DNA of 64,000 bases from Aurantiacibacter aquimixticola. GTDB taxonomy: Bacteria; Pseudomonadota; Alphaproteobacteria; Sphingomonadales; Sphingomonadaceae. Below are positions 1 to 9,945 of the stretch, in pieces. Below the pieces are notes generated by a model, which saw only the letters and a program-made list of their open reading frames with translations, was not told the origin of the DNA and ran no database searches. Every line of letters starts with the position of its first letter. Within the stretch, counting starts at the first letter, position 1. The translations under genes were made by a program, and so were the position numbers. Where the stretch lies: the NCBI RefSeq assembly GCF_003605475.1, contig NZ_RAHX01000001.1:1798001-1862000 (forward strand), in the 5' to 3' direction.

Positions 1-371
1 TATCGAGCTACGGCGTGATCGACCCCGGCTCCTCATCCGGCGCGCTGACCGAGGTGAAAGGCCTGGTGGAGAAACCGCCGGTGGACGAGGCGCCGTCCAA
101 CAAGATCATTTCCGGCCGCTACATTCTCCAGCCCGAAGTGATGCGCACGCTTGAAAACCAGGGCAAGGGCGCGGGCGGCGAAATCCAGCTGACCGATGCG
201 ATGGCACGGATGATCGGCAACCAGCCTTTCCATGCCGTCACTTTCGAAGGCCGACGGTTCGATTGCGGGAGCAAATTGGGATTCGTCGAAGCGACGCTGA
301 CGCTGGCGCTCGAGCGTGAGGACATGGGCGAAGACGTCCGCGCGATGGCGCGGCGCCTGCTGGAAAGCTGA
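1..371 (+). CDS. galU: UTP-glucose-1-phosphate uridylyltransferase, C-terminal part (cut by window start)
   Basis: The last ~122 residues of a nucleotidyltransferase that makes UDP-glucose from UTP and glucose-1-phosphate in the cytoplasm, feeding polysaccharide and envelope synthesis. Reading is open from base 3 with no start codon, so the 5' part lies outside the window. Visible GalU hallmarks, in order, are GVIDPG, a VKGLVEKP motif, the ISGRYIL strand, EIQLTDAM, and the FDCGSKLGFVEA segment near the C-terminus that helps bind the sugar nucleotide. It ends in TGA, followed 9 bases later by a good hairpin terminator. The next gene converges on it. Assignment rests on the diagnostic C-terminal motifs; only the missing N-terminus prevents full certainty. 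Confidence 0.93.
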   Translation, partial: SSYGVIDPGSSSGALTEVKGLVEKPPVDEAPSNKIISGRYILQPEVMRTLENQGKGAGGEIQLTDAMARMIGNQPFHAVTFEGRRFDCGSKLGFVEATLTLALEREDMGEDVRAMARRLLES

Positions 372-380
372 CACCAAAGA

Positions 381-408
381 AAAAGGCGGACCGTCAGGCC
401 CGCCTTTT
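381..408. terminator. Bidirectional intrinsic terminator between galU and the M23 gene
   Basis: A perfect 9-bp stem (AAAAGGCGG at 381-389 with CCGCCTTTT at 400-408) encloses a 10-base loop. The T-rich arm serves galU; the A-rich arm reads as a U-run on the opposite strand, so it can also end the converging M23 gene. Confidence 0.85.
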
Positions 409-431
409 CATTTCCCGTCCAAAGGAAGCAC

Positions 432-1103
432 TTATTCTTCGGGTCCGCCGCGTGCGGCGTGCTCGTGATCGTCGGTCTCGAGCTGCGCCGTCATATACGG
501 AATCGGGTTCACCGGATCACCGCCAACGCGCACTTCGTAGTGCAGGTGCGGGCCGGTAGAACGGCCGGTCGAACCGACATAGCCGATCAGGTCGCCGATG
601 CGGACCGTATCGCCGGCGCGAACGGTGTAGCTGGACAGATGCGCGTAACGCGTTTCCGTGTCCTCTCCATGCTCGAGCTGCACATAATTGCCGTAACTGC
701 CGTAATACTGGGCCATTTCGACCACGCCATCTGCGGTCGCATAGACCGGCGTACCGCGGGGCGCGGCAAGATCGACACCGTTATGACGGGCGCGGCGGCG
801 CAGGACCGGATGGTTCCGCATGCCGTAACCGCTCGTCAGCCGGACATTGTCGACCGGCATGCGCTGCGGCACCATGACGGCGGCGCGCGGCGTCGGCACG
901 ATGATGCTCGACATGTCGACGCGACCGTTGTCTTCCAAGCCTTCCCAGCTGTCGAAAAGCTGGCTGAATTCGGAGTCTGCACCGCTCTCCGCGACGGTTG
1001 CAATTTCGATAATGCCTTCGGGATTATCGGTTTCATCGGCGGCGGCGGGCGTTGCCATAAGAGCAAGGCCAGCGGCGACCGCAGTGGAAATCTTGACGAG
1101 CAT
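432..1103 (-). CDS. Exported M23 (LytM-type) metallopeptidase
   Basis: A 223-residue periplasmic peptidoglycan endopeptidase or LytM-type regulator. The start chosen is the ATG at 1103 because it opens directly on a signal peptide (MLVKISTAVAAGLALM, cleavage after ATPAAA) and has an AGGGA-like ribosome site; reading continues upstream to 1157 but adds only charged residues. The LytM zinc motif is complete: HNGVD (H107, D111), the YAHLS histidine (about 155) and HLHYE (H186, H188), so it should be catalytically competent. No LysM or coiled coil is seen. The tail after the domain is acidic and His-containing. It is monocistronic and converges on galU. Which crosslink it cuts, or whether it activates an amidase, cannot be read from the sequence. 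Confidence 0.88.
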   Translation of the reverse strand: MLVKISTAVAAGLALMATPAAADETDNPEGIIEIATVAESGADSEFSQLFDSWEGLEDNGRVDMSSIIVPTPRAAVMVPQRMPVDNVRLTSGYGMRNHPVLRRRARHNGVDLAAPRGTPVYATADGVVEMAQYYGSYGNYVQLEHGEDTETRYAHLSSYTVRAGDTVRIGDLIGYVGSTGRSTGPHLHYEVRVGGDPVNPIPYMTAQLETDDHEHAARGGPEE

Positions 1104-1253
1104 ACGATCCCTTTTGTTTTTCGTTGTCAGGCACTTGCGTGCCCTCGTCAGAGTCATGCGTACGGCTACGCGGCCGCAAAACGCTATTTTTATCTGAGAG
1201 CGCCGGAACCCCCCGCCGTCTCGTTGATTGGGAGGTATGCGGGTAATTCTTAA

Positions 1254-2045
1254 CTACACAATACCAGCGTAGAATTCGCGCGACAGACCGGCTGCAAGAC
1301 GCGCTGAGTCGTTGAACGGAGGCTTCAAGGAGCCTCTGAAATACCGCTTCACCAACAGTTTCCATTGGATTTCCGGGGTTTTTCCGGTTCCCGCGCAGTA
1401 CGCGGCGAAATGCCTTGACCCCGCAAGGACGTGACGGATTTCGTCGTCAAGGATGCGCCGCAGGATCGCCGCGCCGCGCGAATCGCCCTGTCGCTCGACC
1501 CGCGCAAGCGTCGCAGGCGTGACATCGAGACCGCGCGCCTCCAGCACCAAGGGCACCACAGCGAGGCGCGCGCCGACATCGTGTGCGGTGTCGCTGGCCG
1601 ACTGCCAAAGCCCGTCATGGACCGGCAGGTCGCCATATTGTGCGTCCATCGTCGAAAGGTGGCGCTCGATCAGCGCGAAGTGCATCGCCTCATCAGCCGC
1701 CACCGCGAGGAAATCGGCGATAAAGGCTTCGCCCATCTCCTCGCCGAAACGCCCGACGATATCGAGTGCCAGGTCGATCGCGACGAATTCGATATGCGCG
1801 AGGCTATGCCAGAGGGCGATCCGGGTCTTCGCAGACCCGCCTTTGCCGCGCCTGGGCATCTGCGCGGGTGGCAGAACCTCCAGTCCGGCGGGCCAGTTGG
1901 GCCTGTCAGGCACGGTGACGGAGAACCGGCTTGCCAGCTTGCCCGTCCTCCACCCCCGCACGAGCGCGCGCGTCCGCATGACCTTGGCGCGCTTGTCTCC
2001 TGTCAGCAGGGCTTTGCGAATCGCGGTGGAAAGGTCTCCGCTCAT
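1254..2045 (-). CDS. DUF455 ferritin-like domain protein
   Basis: A 263-residue cytoplasmic protein of the DUF455 family, whose members have a ferritin-like helical fold and are often mis-annotated as rhamnosyltransferases. The metal-type motifs are spread as expected: SLAHIEF (about 82), ADEAMHF (about 117) and DDEIRHV (about 205), giving the paired Glu/His ligands of a di-iron carboxylate site. The function of the family is not established; an oxidase or metal-binding role is inference. It lies 6 bases after bcp in the same direction, so glnE, bcp and this gene probably form one transcript. Placement beside a peroxiredoxin is compatible with an oxygen- or iron-related role but does not prove it. 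Confidence 0.85.
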   Translation of the reverse strand: MSGDLSTAIRKALLTGDKRAKVMRTRALVRGWRTGKLASRFSVTVPDRPNWPAGLEVLPPAQMPRRGKGGSAKTRIALWHSLAHIEFVAIDLALDIVGRFGEEMGEAFIADFLAVAADEAMHFALIERHLSTMDAQYGDLPVHDGLWQSASDTAHDVGARLAVVPLVLEARGLDVTPATLARVERQGDSRGAAILRRILDDEIRHVLAGSRHFAAYCAGTGKTPEIQWKLLVKRYFRGSLKPPFNDSARLAAGLSREFYAGIV

Positions 2046-2051
2046 CTCCGA

Positions 2052-2537
2052 CTAGAGAGCCTTTGCAGCGGCCAGCACCTCGTCCGCATGACCTTTCACC
2101 TTCACCTTGCGCCATACCTGCTTGATCTTGCCGTCGGCAGCGACGAGATATGTGGTCCGCTCCATGCCCATATATTTCTTGCCATACATGTTCTTCTCGA
2201 CCCAGATGCCGAGGGCTTCGGCAATTCCGTCCTCATCGCTTTCGGCGGGCGTGTCGGAGGCGAGCGGCACGGCGAGATCGTGCTTGGCGATGAATTTCTG
2301 GTGCTTGGCGGGCGGATCCTTGCTGACGCCCAGCAGCGCAGTGTCCGCCGCGGCGAACTCGTGCTTCAGCGCGGTGAAGTCCTTGTTCTCCGTCGTGCAG
2401 CCGGGCGTGTCGTCCTTGGGGTAGAAAAACATCACCAGCTTGCGACCGCGAAAGTCGGACGGTTTGACGGTGCCGCCATCGGGCGTCTCCATCATCACGT
2501 CGAGCATCGCGTCTCCGGCTTCGGGGCGTGTGGTCAT
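2052..2537 (-). CDS. bcp: Thioredoxin-dependent peroxiredoxin, Bcp/PrxQ family (1-Cys form)
   Basis: A 161-residue cytoplasmic peroxiredoxin reducing hydrogen peroxide and organic peroxides. The family core is clear: FFYPKDDTPGCTTE with the peroxidatic Cys47, then a GVSKD-type segment and the C-terminal TTYLVAADGKI strand. The usual second cysteine five residues after the first (CTxxxC) is replaced by Asn-Lys-Asp, and Cys47 is the only cysteine in the protein. It must therefore work as a 1-Cys enzyme resolved by an outside thiol. Its ATG overlaps the glnE stop (ATGA), which implies translational coupling. DUF455 follows after 6 bases. Confidence 0.93.
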   Translation of the reverse strand: MTTRPEAGDAMLDVMMETPDGGTVKPSDFRGRKLVMFFYPKDDTPGCTTENKDFTALKHEFAAADTALLGVSKDPPAKHQKFIAKHDLAVPLASDTPAESDEDGIAEALGIWVEKNMYGKKYMGMERTTYLVAADGKIKQVWRKVKVKGHADEVLAAAKAL

Positions 2538-5194
2538 GGTTCAATCTCCAGTTGCTGGTCGAAATGGCGCTGCCATTGTCCGGCGATGACGTGGCGCGTG
2601 CGGGTGATGGATCGCAAGAGCATATCGTAATTTTCCTGCCCGCATGCCCGCGCCAGTACGGCCCGGGCCTGCGGCGAAGGCGTCCCGCCATCGGGAGCGA
2701 ACAAACGCTCTGCGACGAGGAAACGCGTGAGCGAGAGGTGGTGGGCGGCATAGTCGGCGGGCAGGAGACCGGCCTCGGCAAGCTGAGCGATTGCTCTTTC
2801 CAGGGCCGGGTCGAGCGCGATTCCCTTGCGCAGCTGAAGGTAGTGAATCAGGAATTCGGAATCGACCAGTCCCCCGCGCAGCAGTTTCACATCCAGCGGA
2901 CCGGAAGCGGGTTTCGCCGCCAGCATTTCGCTGCGCATAACCAGTACGTCGTTCCGCAGCGTTTCAGGATCGCGCGGCGTGGCGAGGATATCCGATACAA
3001 GCTCAGCGAGCTGCGCCTTCGCCGGGGGTGAGCCGTAGAGCGGACGCGCGCGGCACAGCGCCATATGTTCCCACGTCCACGCATCTTCCCGCTGGTATTT
3101 CTCGAAGCTGTCCAGCCCCACGGCGAGCGGACCTTGGGTGCCCTGCGGCCTGAGCCGAGTGTCCACTTCGTAAAGCGCGCCCTGCGCCGTCGGCACGCTG
3201 AGCGCGGCAGTCACGCGCGCGGCGAGGCGATTGAAATAGAGCGTGGAGGATAGCGGGCGTGGTCCGTCCGATTCCCCGCCGGTGCCGTTGGTGAACAGAT
3301 AGACCATGTCGAGATCGGAAGCGTGTGTCAGCGCGCCGCCGCCGAGCCGTCCAAGGCCGAGGATCATCAGTTCGCTATCGGCCATCCTGCCATGCTTGGC
3401 GCGAAATTCGCGTGTGGCGATGGACGCGCCGGTGGCGACCGCCGCTTCCGCCACGCGGCACAGGCCCTCGGCGATATCGAGTGGGTCGTGGCGGCATTCG
3501 ATCAGCTGGACCCCGAGTGCGAAGCGTTCCTCCCCGACCACCTGCCGCAGGCGATCCAGCTGGACCTCGTATTCGTCCTCCTCGCTGCGTGCCATGCGGG
3601 CAATGAGGGCGGGAATGTCGGAAGGCAGGTCGAGCGCGCCGGTATCGATCAGCGCATCCAGCAGTTCCGGGCGCCGCGCCAGCTCGTCCGCGAGCGGCTG
3701 GGCGAAGGTCAGAATACGCAGCACCCGCTCCAGCAGGCCGGGCCGCTCCTCGAACAGACGGAAGAGATTGATGGCGGTGGGCAGACGGGAGAGAAACGTC
3801 TCCCATCTGGCAAGTGCGCGTTCCGGCTCCGGCGCATCGCCAAGGGCCTGCAGCAATTCGGGCGTAATGGCTTCGAACGCACTGCGCGCTTCGCTAGAGC
3901 GCAAGGCACGCAGAGTGCTCCGCCACATATCGACACGGCCTTCGAAGCGGGAGCGGAAAGATTCGGGAACGCTGACGGCAATGGGAGGGGCATCCTGCTC
4001 GCCCAGCAATCCGTCGTATCGCGCCGCGACTGCGCCGCAAATCGCGGCAAGCTCGCTTATCAGTGCAGCGCCGTCCGCCATGCCGTCGAGCCGTGCGACC
4101 CGATCGATGGCCTCCGCACTGGAAGGCAGCGAATGGGTCTGGCGATCGTCCACCATTTGCAGGCGGTGTTCGATCACCCGCAGCCGGTCGTAACTTTCGC
4201 CCAGCAGCCGGGCGTCGTCCGCATGGATGATCTGCGCCGCAGCCAGCGCGTCGAGCGCGGCGCGCGTGCCTCGGTGGCGCAAGGCAGGATTGCGGCCGCC
4301 GTAGATCAACTGCTGCGTCTGCGCGTAGAATTCGATCTCGCGAATGCCACCGCGCCCTTTTTTCACGTCGAAACCCGGGCCCGGCTCGCGTGGTCCGGAA
4401 TGCGCCTTGCGGATACGCGCGGTGAGCCGGCGGATCGATTCGATGGCGGTGAAATCGAGGCTCTTGCGCCAGACGAAGGGGCGGATATCGTCGAGAAAAG
4501 CTTTTCCCGCCGCGATATCGCCCGCCGCCGCGCGCGCGCGAATGAAGGCGGCTCGCTCCCAGGCGAGCGCCGAGCTTTCGTAATGCGACATTGCACCGCC
4601 CAGCGGCACGGCGAGCGGGCTGACTTCGCTATCGGGACGCAGTCGCAGATCGACCCGCAGGACATAACCTTCCCCCGTCGGCCTGGAGAGCAATTCGACG
4701 ATCTGGCGCGCATAGCGCTGCGCGGCTTCGCCGGGCTCGTCCTTATCCCGCCGGGCGATGGTGGAAGGTTCGTAAATCAGGATCGGATCGATATCGGACG
4801 AATAGTTGAGTTCGCCCGCACCCTGCTTGCCGAGCGCGAGTCCGATGAAGCCGCGCGTATCGCCATGCTCGACCCGCCGCTGCACCGCTGCCAGCATCGC
4901 CGCATCGAGCGCGCGGTCGGCGAAGCCGGTCAGTTCCGCCATCACCTGCTCGAGCGGGAACGCCCCGGCAAGGTCGCCTATGCCGAGCACCAGGGCGAGC
5001 GAAAGCCTTTCGCGCCGAAGAGCCAGGCCGCTTTCCGCGATTCCCTCGCCGCTCGCCTTTGCGGCCGCCAGCGCCTCGTCGCCCAGACCATCGGCCAGCT
5101 GCGCGGCAAGTTCGGGCCGCCGTTCGAGCGCCAGGCGCAGGAACGGCGAATGCGCTCGTGCCCGCTCCAGTCCCGATTGCCAATCCGCCGCCAT
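2534..5194 (-). CDS. glnE: Bifunctional glutamine synthetase adenylyltransferase/deadenylase
   Basis: Controls nitrogen assimilation by adding AMP to, and removing it from, glutamine synthetase in response to PII. Two nucleotidyltransferase domains are present, as expected: an N-terminal one with LGKQGAGELNYSSDIDPI and a C-terminal one with LGLGRLGGGALTHASDLDM. Both keep the GS...DxD acidic pair, so both activities should be intact. From the chosen ATG at 5194 the protein has 886 residues, close to family size, and begins MAADWQSGLERARAHSPFL with an AGGGG-type site upstream. The frame stays open to ATGs at 5281 and 5332, but those would collide with the start of the divergent M28 gene. It is coupled to bcp by an ATGA overlap. 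Confidence 0.95.
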   Translation of the reverse strand: MAADWQSGLERARAHSPFLRLALERRPELAAQLADGLGDEALAAAKASGEGIAESGLALRRERLSLALVLGIGDLAGAFPLEQVMAELTGFADRALDAAMLAAVQRRVEHGDTRGFIGLALGKQGAGELNYSSDIDPILIYEPSTIARRDKDEPGEAAQRYARQIVELLSRPTGEGYVLRVDLRLRPDSEVSPLAVPLGGAMSHYESSALAWERAAFIRARAAAGDIAAGKAFLDDIRPFVWRKSLDFTAIESIRRLTARIRKAHSGPREPGPGFDVKKGRGGIREIEFYAQTQQLIYGGRNPALRHRGTRAALDALAAAQIIHADDARLLGESYDRLRVIEHRLQMVDDRQTHSLPSSAEAIDRVARLDGMADGAALISELAAICGAVAARYDGLLGEQDAPPIAVSVPESFRSRFEGRVDMWRSTLRALRSSEARSAFEAITPELLQALGDAPEPERALARWETFLSRLPTAINLFRLFEERPGLLERVLRILTFAQPLADELARRPELLDALIDTGALDLPSDIPALIARMARSEEDEYEVQLDRLRQVVGEERFALGVQLIECRHDPLDIAEGLCRVAEAAVATGASIATREFRAKHGRMADSELMILGLGRLGGGALTHASDLDMVYLFTNGTGGESDGPRPLSSTLYFNRLAARVTAALSVPTAQGALYEVDTRLRPQGTQGPLAVGLDSFEKYQREDAWTWEHMALCRARPLYGSPPAKAQLAELVSDILATPRDPETLRNDVLVMRSEMLAAKPASGPLDVKLLRGGLVDSEFLIHYLQLRKGIALDPALERAIAQLAEAGLLPADYAAHHLSLTRFLVAERLFAPDGGTPSPQARAVLARACGQENYDMLLRSITRTRHVIAGQWQRHFDQQLEIEP

Positions 5195-5279
5195 GCGCCA
5201 CCCCTGCCCCCGCGCCGCTTGTCTCGCAAGGCCCGCCCTGCCAGAGGATGCGGCAAACAATTCTGCGAAGAGGTCTGCC

Positions 5280-6917
<1,638 letters not shown>

Positions 6918-6921
6918 CGCC

Positions 6922-7920
6922 ATGACCTTCCGCATGCCGGCCGAGTGGGCGGAGCAGGACTGGATCTGGATCGGCTTCCCCGCACACGCCGATCTGTGGG
7001 AAAAGAACCTGGCTCCCGCGCAGGAAGCGATGGCGGCCTTCGCCAATGCGGTCGCCGAGACCGGGCAGGGGGTCCGACTGGTCGTGCGCAATGCAGCGGC
7101 GGAAATGCGCGCACGCGATCTGGTGTCGGGCGCGGTGCGGTTCGAGCGGCACCCCTATGGCGATATCTGGCTGCGCGACACCGGTCCGCTGACGGTGCTG
7201 GGGGCGAACGACAGGCGCCGGGCGCAAGGTTTCCGTTTCAATGGCTGGGGCGGGAAGTATTTGCTCGAAGGCGATATGGAGACGGGTGCCTCACTGGCCG
7301 AGGCGTGCGATTTGCCATATCGAAAGGCGGACTGGGTCCTGGAAGGCGGCGCTGTCGAAACGGACGGGACCGGGCTGGTCGTCACGACGGAGCAGTGCCT
7401 GCTCAATCCCAATCGCAACCCCGATCTTTCCCGCGAGGAAATCGAGGCGCGGCTCGAGCGCGATCTCGGCTTCGATCGCGTGCTCTGGCTTGGCGATGGC
7501 CTGGCGGGCGATCATACGGATGGCCATGTCGACAATCTGGCGCGCATGGTCGGCGAGAACACCATCGCCATTCCGCTGGCCAGCTCGCCTGACGATCCCA
7601 ATGTCGCTGTTTACGAAGACGCGCGAAACCGGGCACGCAATGCCGGGCTCACTGTGCGCGACGTGCCGTCTCCCGGCTGGATGGGTCAGGGAGAGGATGC
7701 CGAACCGGCAAGCTACATGAATTTTGCAATCTGCAATCACATCGTCGTGGTGCCGACTTATGGCTCCCCGCATGACGAAGATGCGGTGGCGGCCATCGGC
7801 GATCTTTTCCCGGGCCGCGCCGCTATCGGTATTCGCGCCGATGCCGTGCTGACGGGCGGGGGCAGCTTTCACTGCGCCAGCCAACACGTTCCCAGAGCAC
7901 GACCGGACGACGCATCTTAA
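6922..7920 (+). CDS. aguA: Agmatine deiminase (peptidyl-arginine deiminase family)
   Basis: A 332-residue cytoplasmic enzyme hydrolysing agmatine to N-carbamoylputrescine and ammonia on the putrescine route from arginine. The ATG at 6922 is 4 bases after the M28 stop; the frame extends upstream but inside that gene. Guanidine-modifying-enzyme motifs are present: WIGFPAHADLW near the N-terminus, PYGDIWLRDTGP, WVLEGGAVETDG, GDHTDGHVDN with the catalytic His and Asp, and GGGSFHCASQ with the nucleophilic Cys at about 318. No carbamoylputrescine amidase (aguB) is next to it, so putrescine synthesis, if complete, uses a gene elsewhere. Confidence 0.93.
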   Translation: MTFRMPAEWAEQDWIWIGFPAHADLWEKNLAPAQEAMAAFANAVAETGQGVRLVVRNAAAEMRARDLVSGAVRFERHPYGDIWLRDTGPLTVLGANDRRRAQGFRFNGWGGKYLLEGDMETGASLAEACDLPYRKADWVLEGGAVETDGTGLVVTTEQCLLNPNRNPDLSREEIEARLERDLGFDRVLWLGDGLAGDHTDGHVDNLARMVGENTIAIPLASSPDDPNVAVYEDARNRARNAGLTVRDVPSPGWMGQGEDAEPASYMNFAICNHIVVVPTYGSPHDEDAVAAIGDLFPGRAAIGIRADAVLTGGGSFHCASQHVPRARPDDAS

Positions 7921-7931
7921 CACTTCGTTAG
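7917..7931 (+). promoter_or_regulatory. CtrA-box-like motif ahead of a tiny ORF
   Basis: TTAA-N7-TTAG matches the alphaproteobacterial CtrA consensus TTAA-N7-TTAA at all but the last base. It overlaps the aguA stop and lies 23 bases before the ATG at 7955. A weak AT-rich -10-like stretch (ACAATAG, 7944-7950) would put transcription start near that ATG. Short motifs like this occur by chance, so this is tentative. Confidence 0.25.
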
Positions 7932-7954
7932 GATATGCGCGCGACAATAGCTGT

Positions 7955-8083
7955 ATGGCTCGCGCAATCGCCTCTGTCCGCACGAACACCCCCCTGATGC
8001 AGGACTATGTCCGCATTTCGGTGACGAGTTTCTGTGCACTGGCGCTGATTGCCGCCGGACCCGCCCTGCCGTTTATCGGCTGA
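7955..8083 (+). CDS. Tiny hypothetical membrane protein (42 aa)
   Basis: A 42-codon frame starting MARAIASVRTN, with a basic N-terminus, a central segment MQDYVRISV and one hydrophobic helix (FCALALIAAGPALPF), ending in TGA at 8081. I recognise no family. Evidence for reality is indirect: it fills the gap between aguA and the convergent TauE gene, has a plausible N-in single-span topology, and has a CtrA-like motif upstream. No good Shine-Dalgarno is visible, so translation would be leaderless or weak. Chance ORFs of this size are common in GC-rich DNA. Confidence 0.4.
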   Translation: MARAIASVRTNTPLMQDYVRISVTSFCALALIAAGPALPFIG

Positions 8084-8092
8084 TAGCGCACT

Positions 8093-8830
8093 TCACATCA
8101 GCAGCTTCCATAGCGCGCCCGCCGCCGCGCCGCCGAGCACCAGTGCGGTCGCCACCTTCCATCGCGCCTTGCTGACACGTCCGAAAGCGCGGTGGCCCAG
8201 CCAGTCGCCCAACAGCACGGCTGGAAAGAGCAGCAACGCCAGCTCGACTTCCTGCCAGCCGCCCACATCCAGCCAGACGAAGACGGCGGCCGAGATCGGT
8301 GTGACGACCAGGAAGATCGCCATCATGCTCGCCCGCGCCGCTTTCGGCTCCAATCGACCACGCAGGTAGAAGGGCGCCATGCCTGGCCCGGGCATGCCCG
8401 CAAAACCGCCGAAGAAGCCCGTGAAGAAACCCGACAGCGCCATGGCGGGGCGGCGGGGCATGACGATCTTTCCAAGCGGGATGACCACGAGAACAAAGGC
8501 AGCCAGCGACACGAGGGCGATGAGCAGTCGCGCCCAATCGACACCGAGCGCGACCAGCGCCCACAATCCGAGCGGCATGCAGGCGATAGCGAGCAAGGCT
8601 ATCGGAATGGCCGAGCGATCTGCATCGCGGCGGATGCGGCCGATATCGGTGAGGCCGATGAGGAAAAGCGAGACGATACCGACCAGAACCGCGGCGCTCG
8701 GCGCGATGGCGAGCTGCAGGATCGGCACGAGCACAACCGAGAGGCCGAACCCCGCAAGGCCCCGCACGAAGCCCGCCGCCAGCGCCGCAAGCGCGGCGAT
8801 TGCCACTGCTTCGATAGCGAAGCCGAACAT
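8093..8830 (-). CDS. TauE/SafE family membrane protein (second of a tandem pair)
   Basis: A 245-residue polytopic inner-membrane protein of the TauE/SafE (DUF81) family, linked to export or uptake of small anions such as sulfite or sulfoacetate. The start is the ATG at 8830, immediately opening a hydrophobic helix; frame upstream of it lies inside the previous gene. The family repeat is visible twice: GFVRGLAGFGLSVVLVP near residues 20-36 and GFFTGFFGGFAGMPGPGMAP near the middle. About eight membrane segments are expected. It begins 2 bases after the stop of a paralogue that it clearly resembles. The substrate cannot be assigned. Confidence 0.87.
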   Translation of the reverse strand: MFGFAIEAVAIAALAALAAGFVRGLAGFGLSVVLVPILQLAIAPSAAVLVGIVSLFLIGLTDIGRIRRDADRSAIPIALLAIACMPLGLWALVALGVDWARLLIALVSLAAFVLVVIPLGKIVMPRRPAMALSGFFTGFFGGFAGMPGPGMAPFYLRGRLEPKAARASMMAIFLVVTPISAAVFVWLDVGGWQEVELALLLFPAVLLGDWLGHRAFGRVSKARWKVATALVLGGAAAGALWKLLM

Positions 8831-8832
8831 CG

Positions 8833-9576
8833 CTACAGGTTGATCAGAGCGGCCAGTGCCGCAGCGCCGAGCACCACGCCGACGAAAGCGCGCCAGACTG
8901 GGTCGCTCACGCGGCCAAACACCAGCGACCCAAGCCAGTTGCCGAGCGCCATAAGCGGGAAAAGCAACACGCCGAAAACGATCAACCGCCATTCGAGCAG
9001 TCCCGTCACCGCGCCAGAGGTCAGGCTCGCCAGCGCGGAGACACCGAAGACGCCGATCATCGATGCCTTGGCGGTCACCCGCGCCATGTCCTGCCGGACG
9101 TAATAGGGCACCACGGAAATGCCGGGCATCGCAGCGAAGCCTGTCATGGCGCCCGCGATCAAGCCGGTCGCCCCGGTGGTGACACGGCCAGGCGCAAAGG
9201 CCGCGCCACGGCGGGGCAGGACGACGATGACGAAAGCAGCGAGCGCCGCCAGCGCGATCAGCACGCGCGCCAGTTCAGGCGGTGTGGCATCGAGCAGCAG
9301 CAGGCCGGGCATGACCGTCAGCACCAGTAGCGCGGCAATCCAGTAGGCGGACCGGTCCGCCTCGCGCAGGACGTAGCGCACTTCGCTGAGCGCAAGTGTG
9401 AAAGCGAGGATATTGACGAGCAGCACCGCCTCGACCGGTGCTAGCGCCAGAGCGAGGATCGGCGCGAGCAGGAAACCGAAGCCGAAACCGGTCAGCCCGC
9501 GGACGAATGCGGCAAGCAATGTCGCCAGCGCGGCGGCTACGATCTGCGCCGTCGAAAAGCCCGACAGGAGGTCCAT
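8833..9576 (-). CDS. TauE/SafE family membrane protein (first of a tandem pair)
   Basis: A 247-residue paralogue of the downstream gene, same family and length. The ATG at 9576 overlaps the stop of the preceding membrane-protein gene (TGATG), supporting both the start and coupled translation. Family repeats are FVRGLTGFGFGFLLAPIL near residue 20 and GLIAGAMTGFAAMPGISVVP near the middle. Both halves of the pair keep the glycine-rich repeats, so neither looks decayed. Whether the two act as a heterodimer or have split substrates is unknown. Confidence 0.87.
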   Translation of the reverse strand: MDLLSGFSTAQIVAAALATLLAAFVRGLTGFGFGFLLAPILALALAPVEAVLLVNILAFTLALSEVRYVLREADRSAYWIAALLVLTVMPGLLLLDATPPELARVLIALAALAAFVIVVLPRRGAAFAPGRVTTGATGLIAGAMTGFAAMPGISVVPYYVRQDMARVTAKASMIGVFGVSALASLTSGAVTGLLEWRLIVFGVLLFPLMALGNWLGSLVFGRVSDPVWRAFVGVVLGAAALAALINL

Positions 9577-9923
9577 CAAGGCGTGCTGCGGACGACAATG
9601 AGGCCGAGCGTTATCGCATGGAATGCCGCAATGGCGAGATTGCTGACGACGACCGGATTGTCGACGCTGACGGTCGCCGCGGTCGTCACCTTGTAAGCAA
9701 TCTGGAGCGCCAGCAGACATGCGACGGCCGCCGGAAGCGGCTTGAACAACAGGGCTGCCGAACCGACCAGGATGGCGAGATACATGGCCAGCACGATCCC
9801 GCGTGCGGGGCTCGCCGCGCCGTAGGCGTCATCGGCCCATGGTGCAGCCGTGGCGATACCGTAAGCAACTGGCATCAGCACGACGATGTTCAGCACAAGC
9901 GAGACTACGATCATCCACTTCAT
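9576..9923 (-). CDS. Hypothetical small integral membrane protein
   Basis: A 115-residue protein with four predicted membrane helices: residues about 3-25 (MIVVSLVLNIVVLMPVAYGI), 42-60, 62-80 and 92-111. I recognise no named domain. It begins 22 bases after the thrS stop in the same direction and its stop overlaps the start of the first TauE gene (TGATG), so it is first in a three-gene membrane operon, possibly read through from thrS. The gene order suggests an accessory role to the TauE pair, but that is inference only. Confidence 0.65.
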   Translation of the reverse strand: MKWMIVVSLVLNIVVLMPVAYGIATAAPWADDAYGAASPARGIVLAMYLAILVGSAALLFKPLPAAVACLLALQIAYKVTTAATVSVDNPVVVSNLAIAAFHAITLGLIVVRSTP

Positions 9924-9945
9924 GCGACGCGCCCGCGCATGTCCG

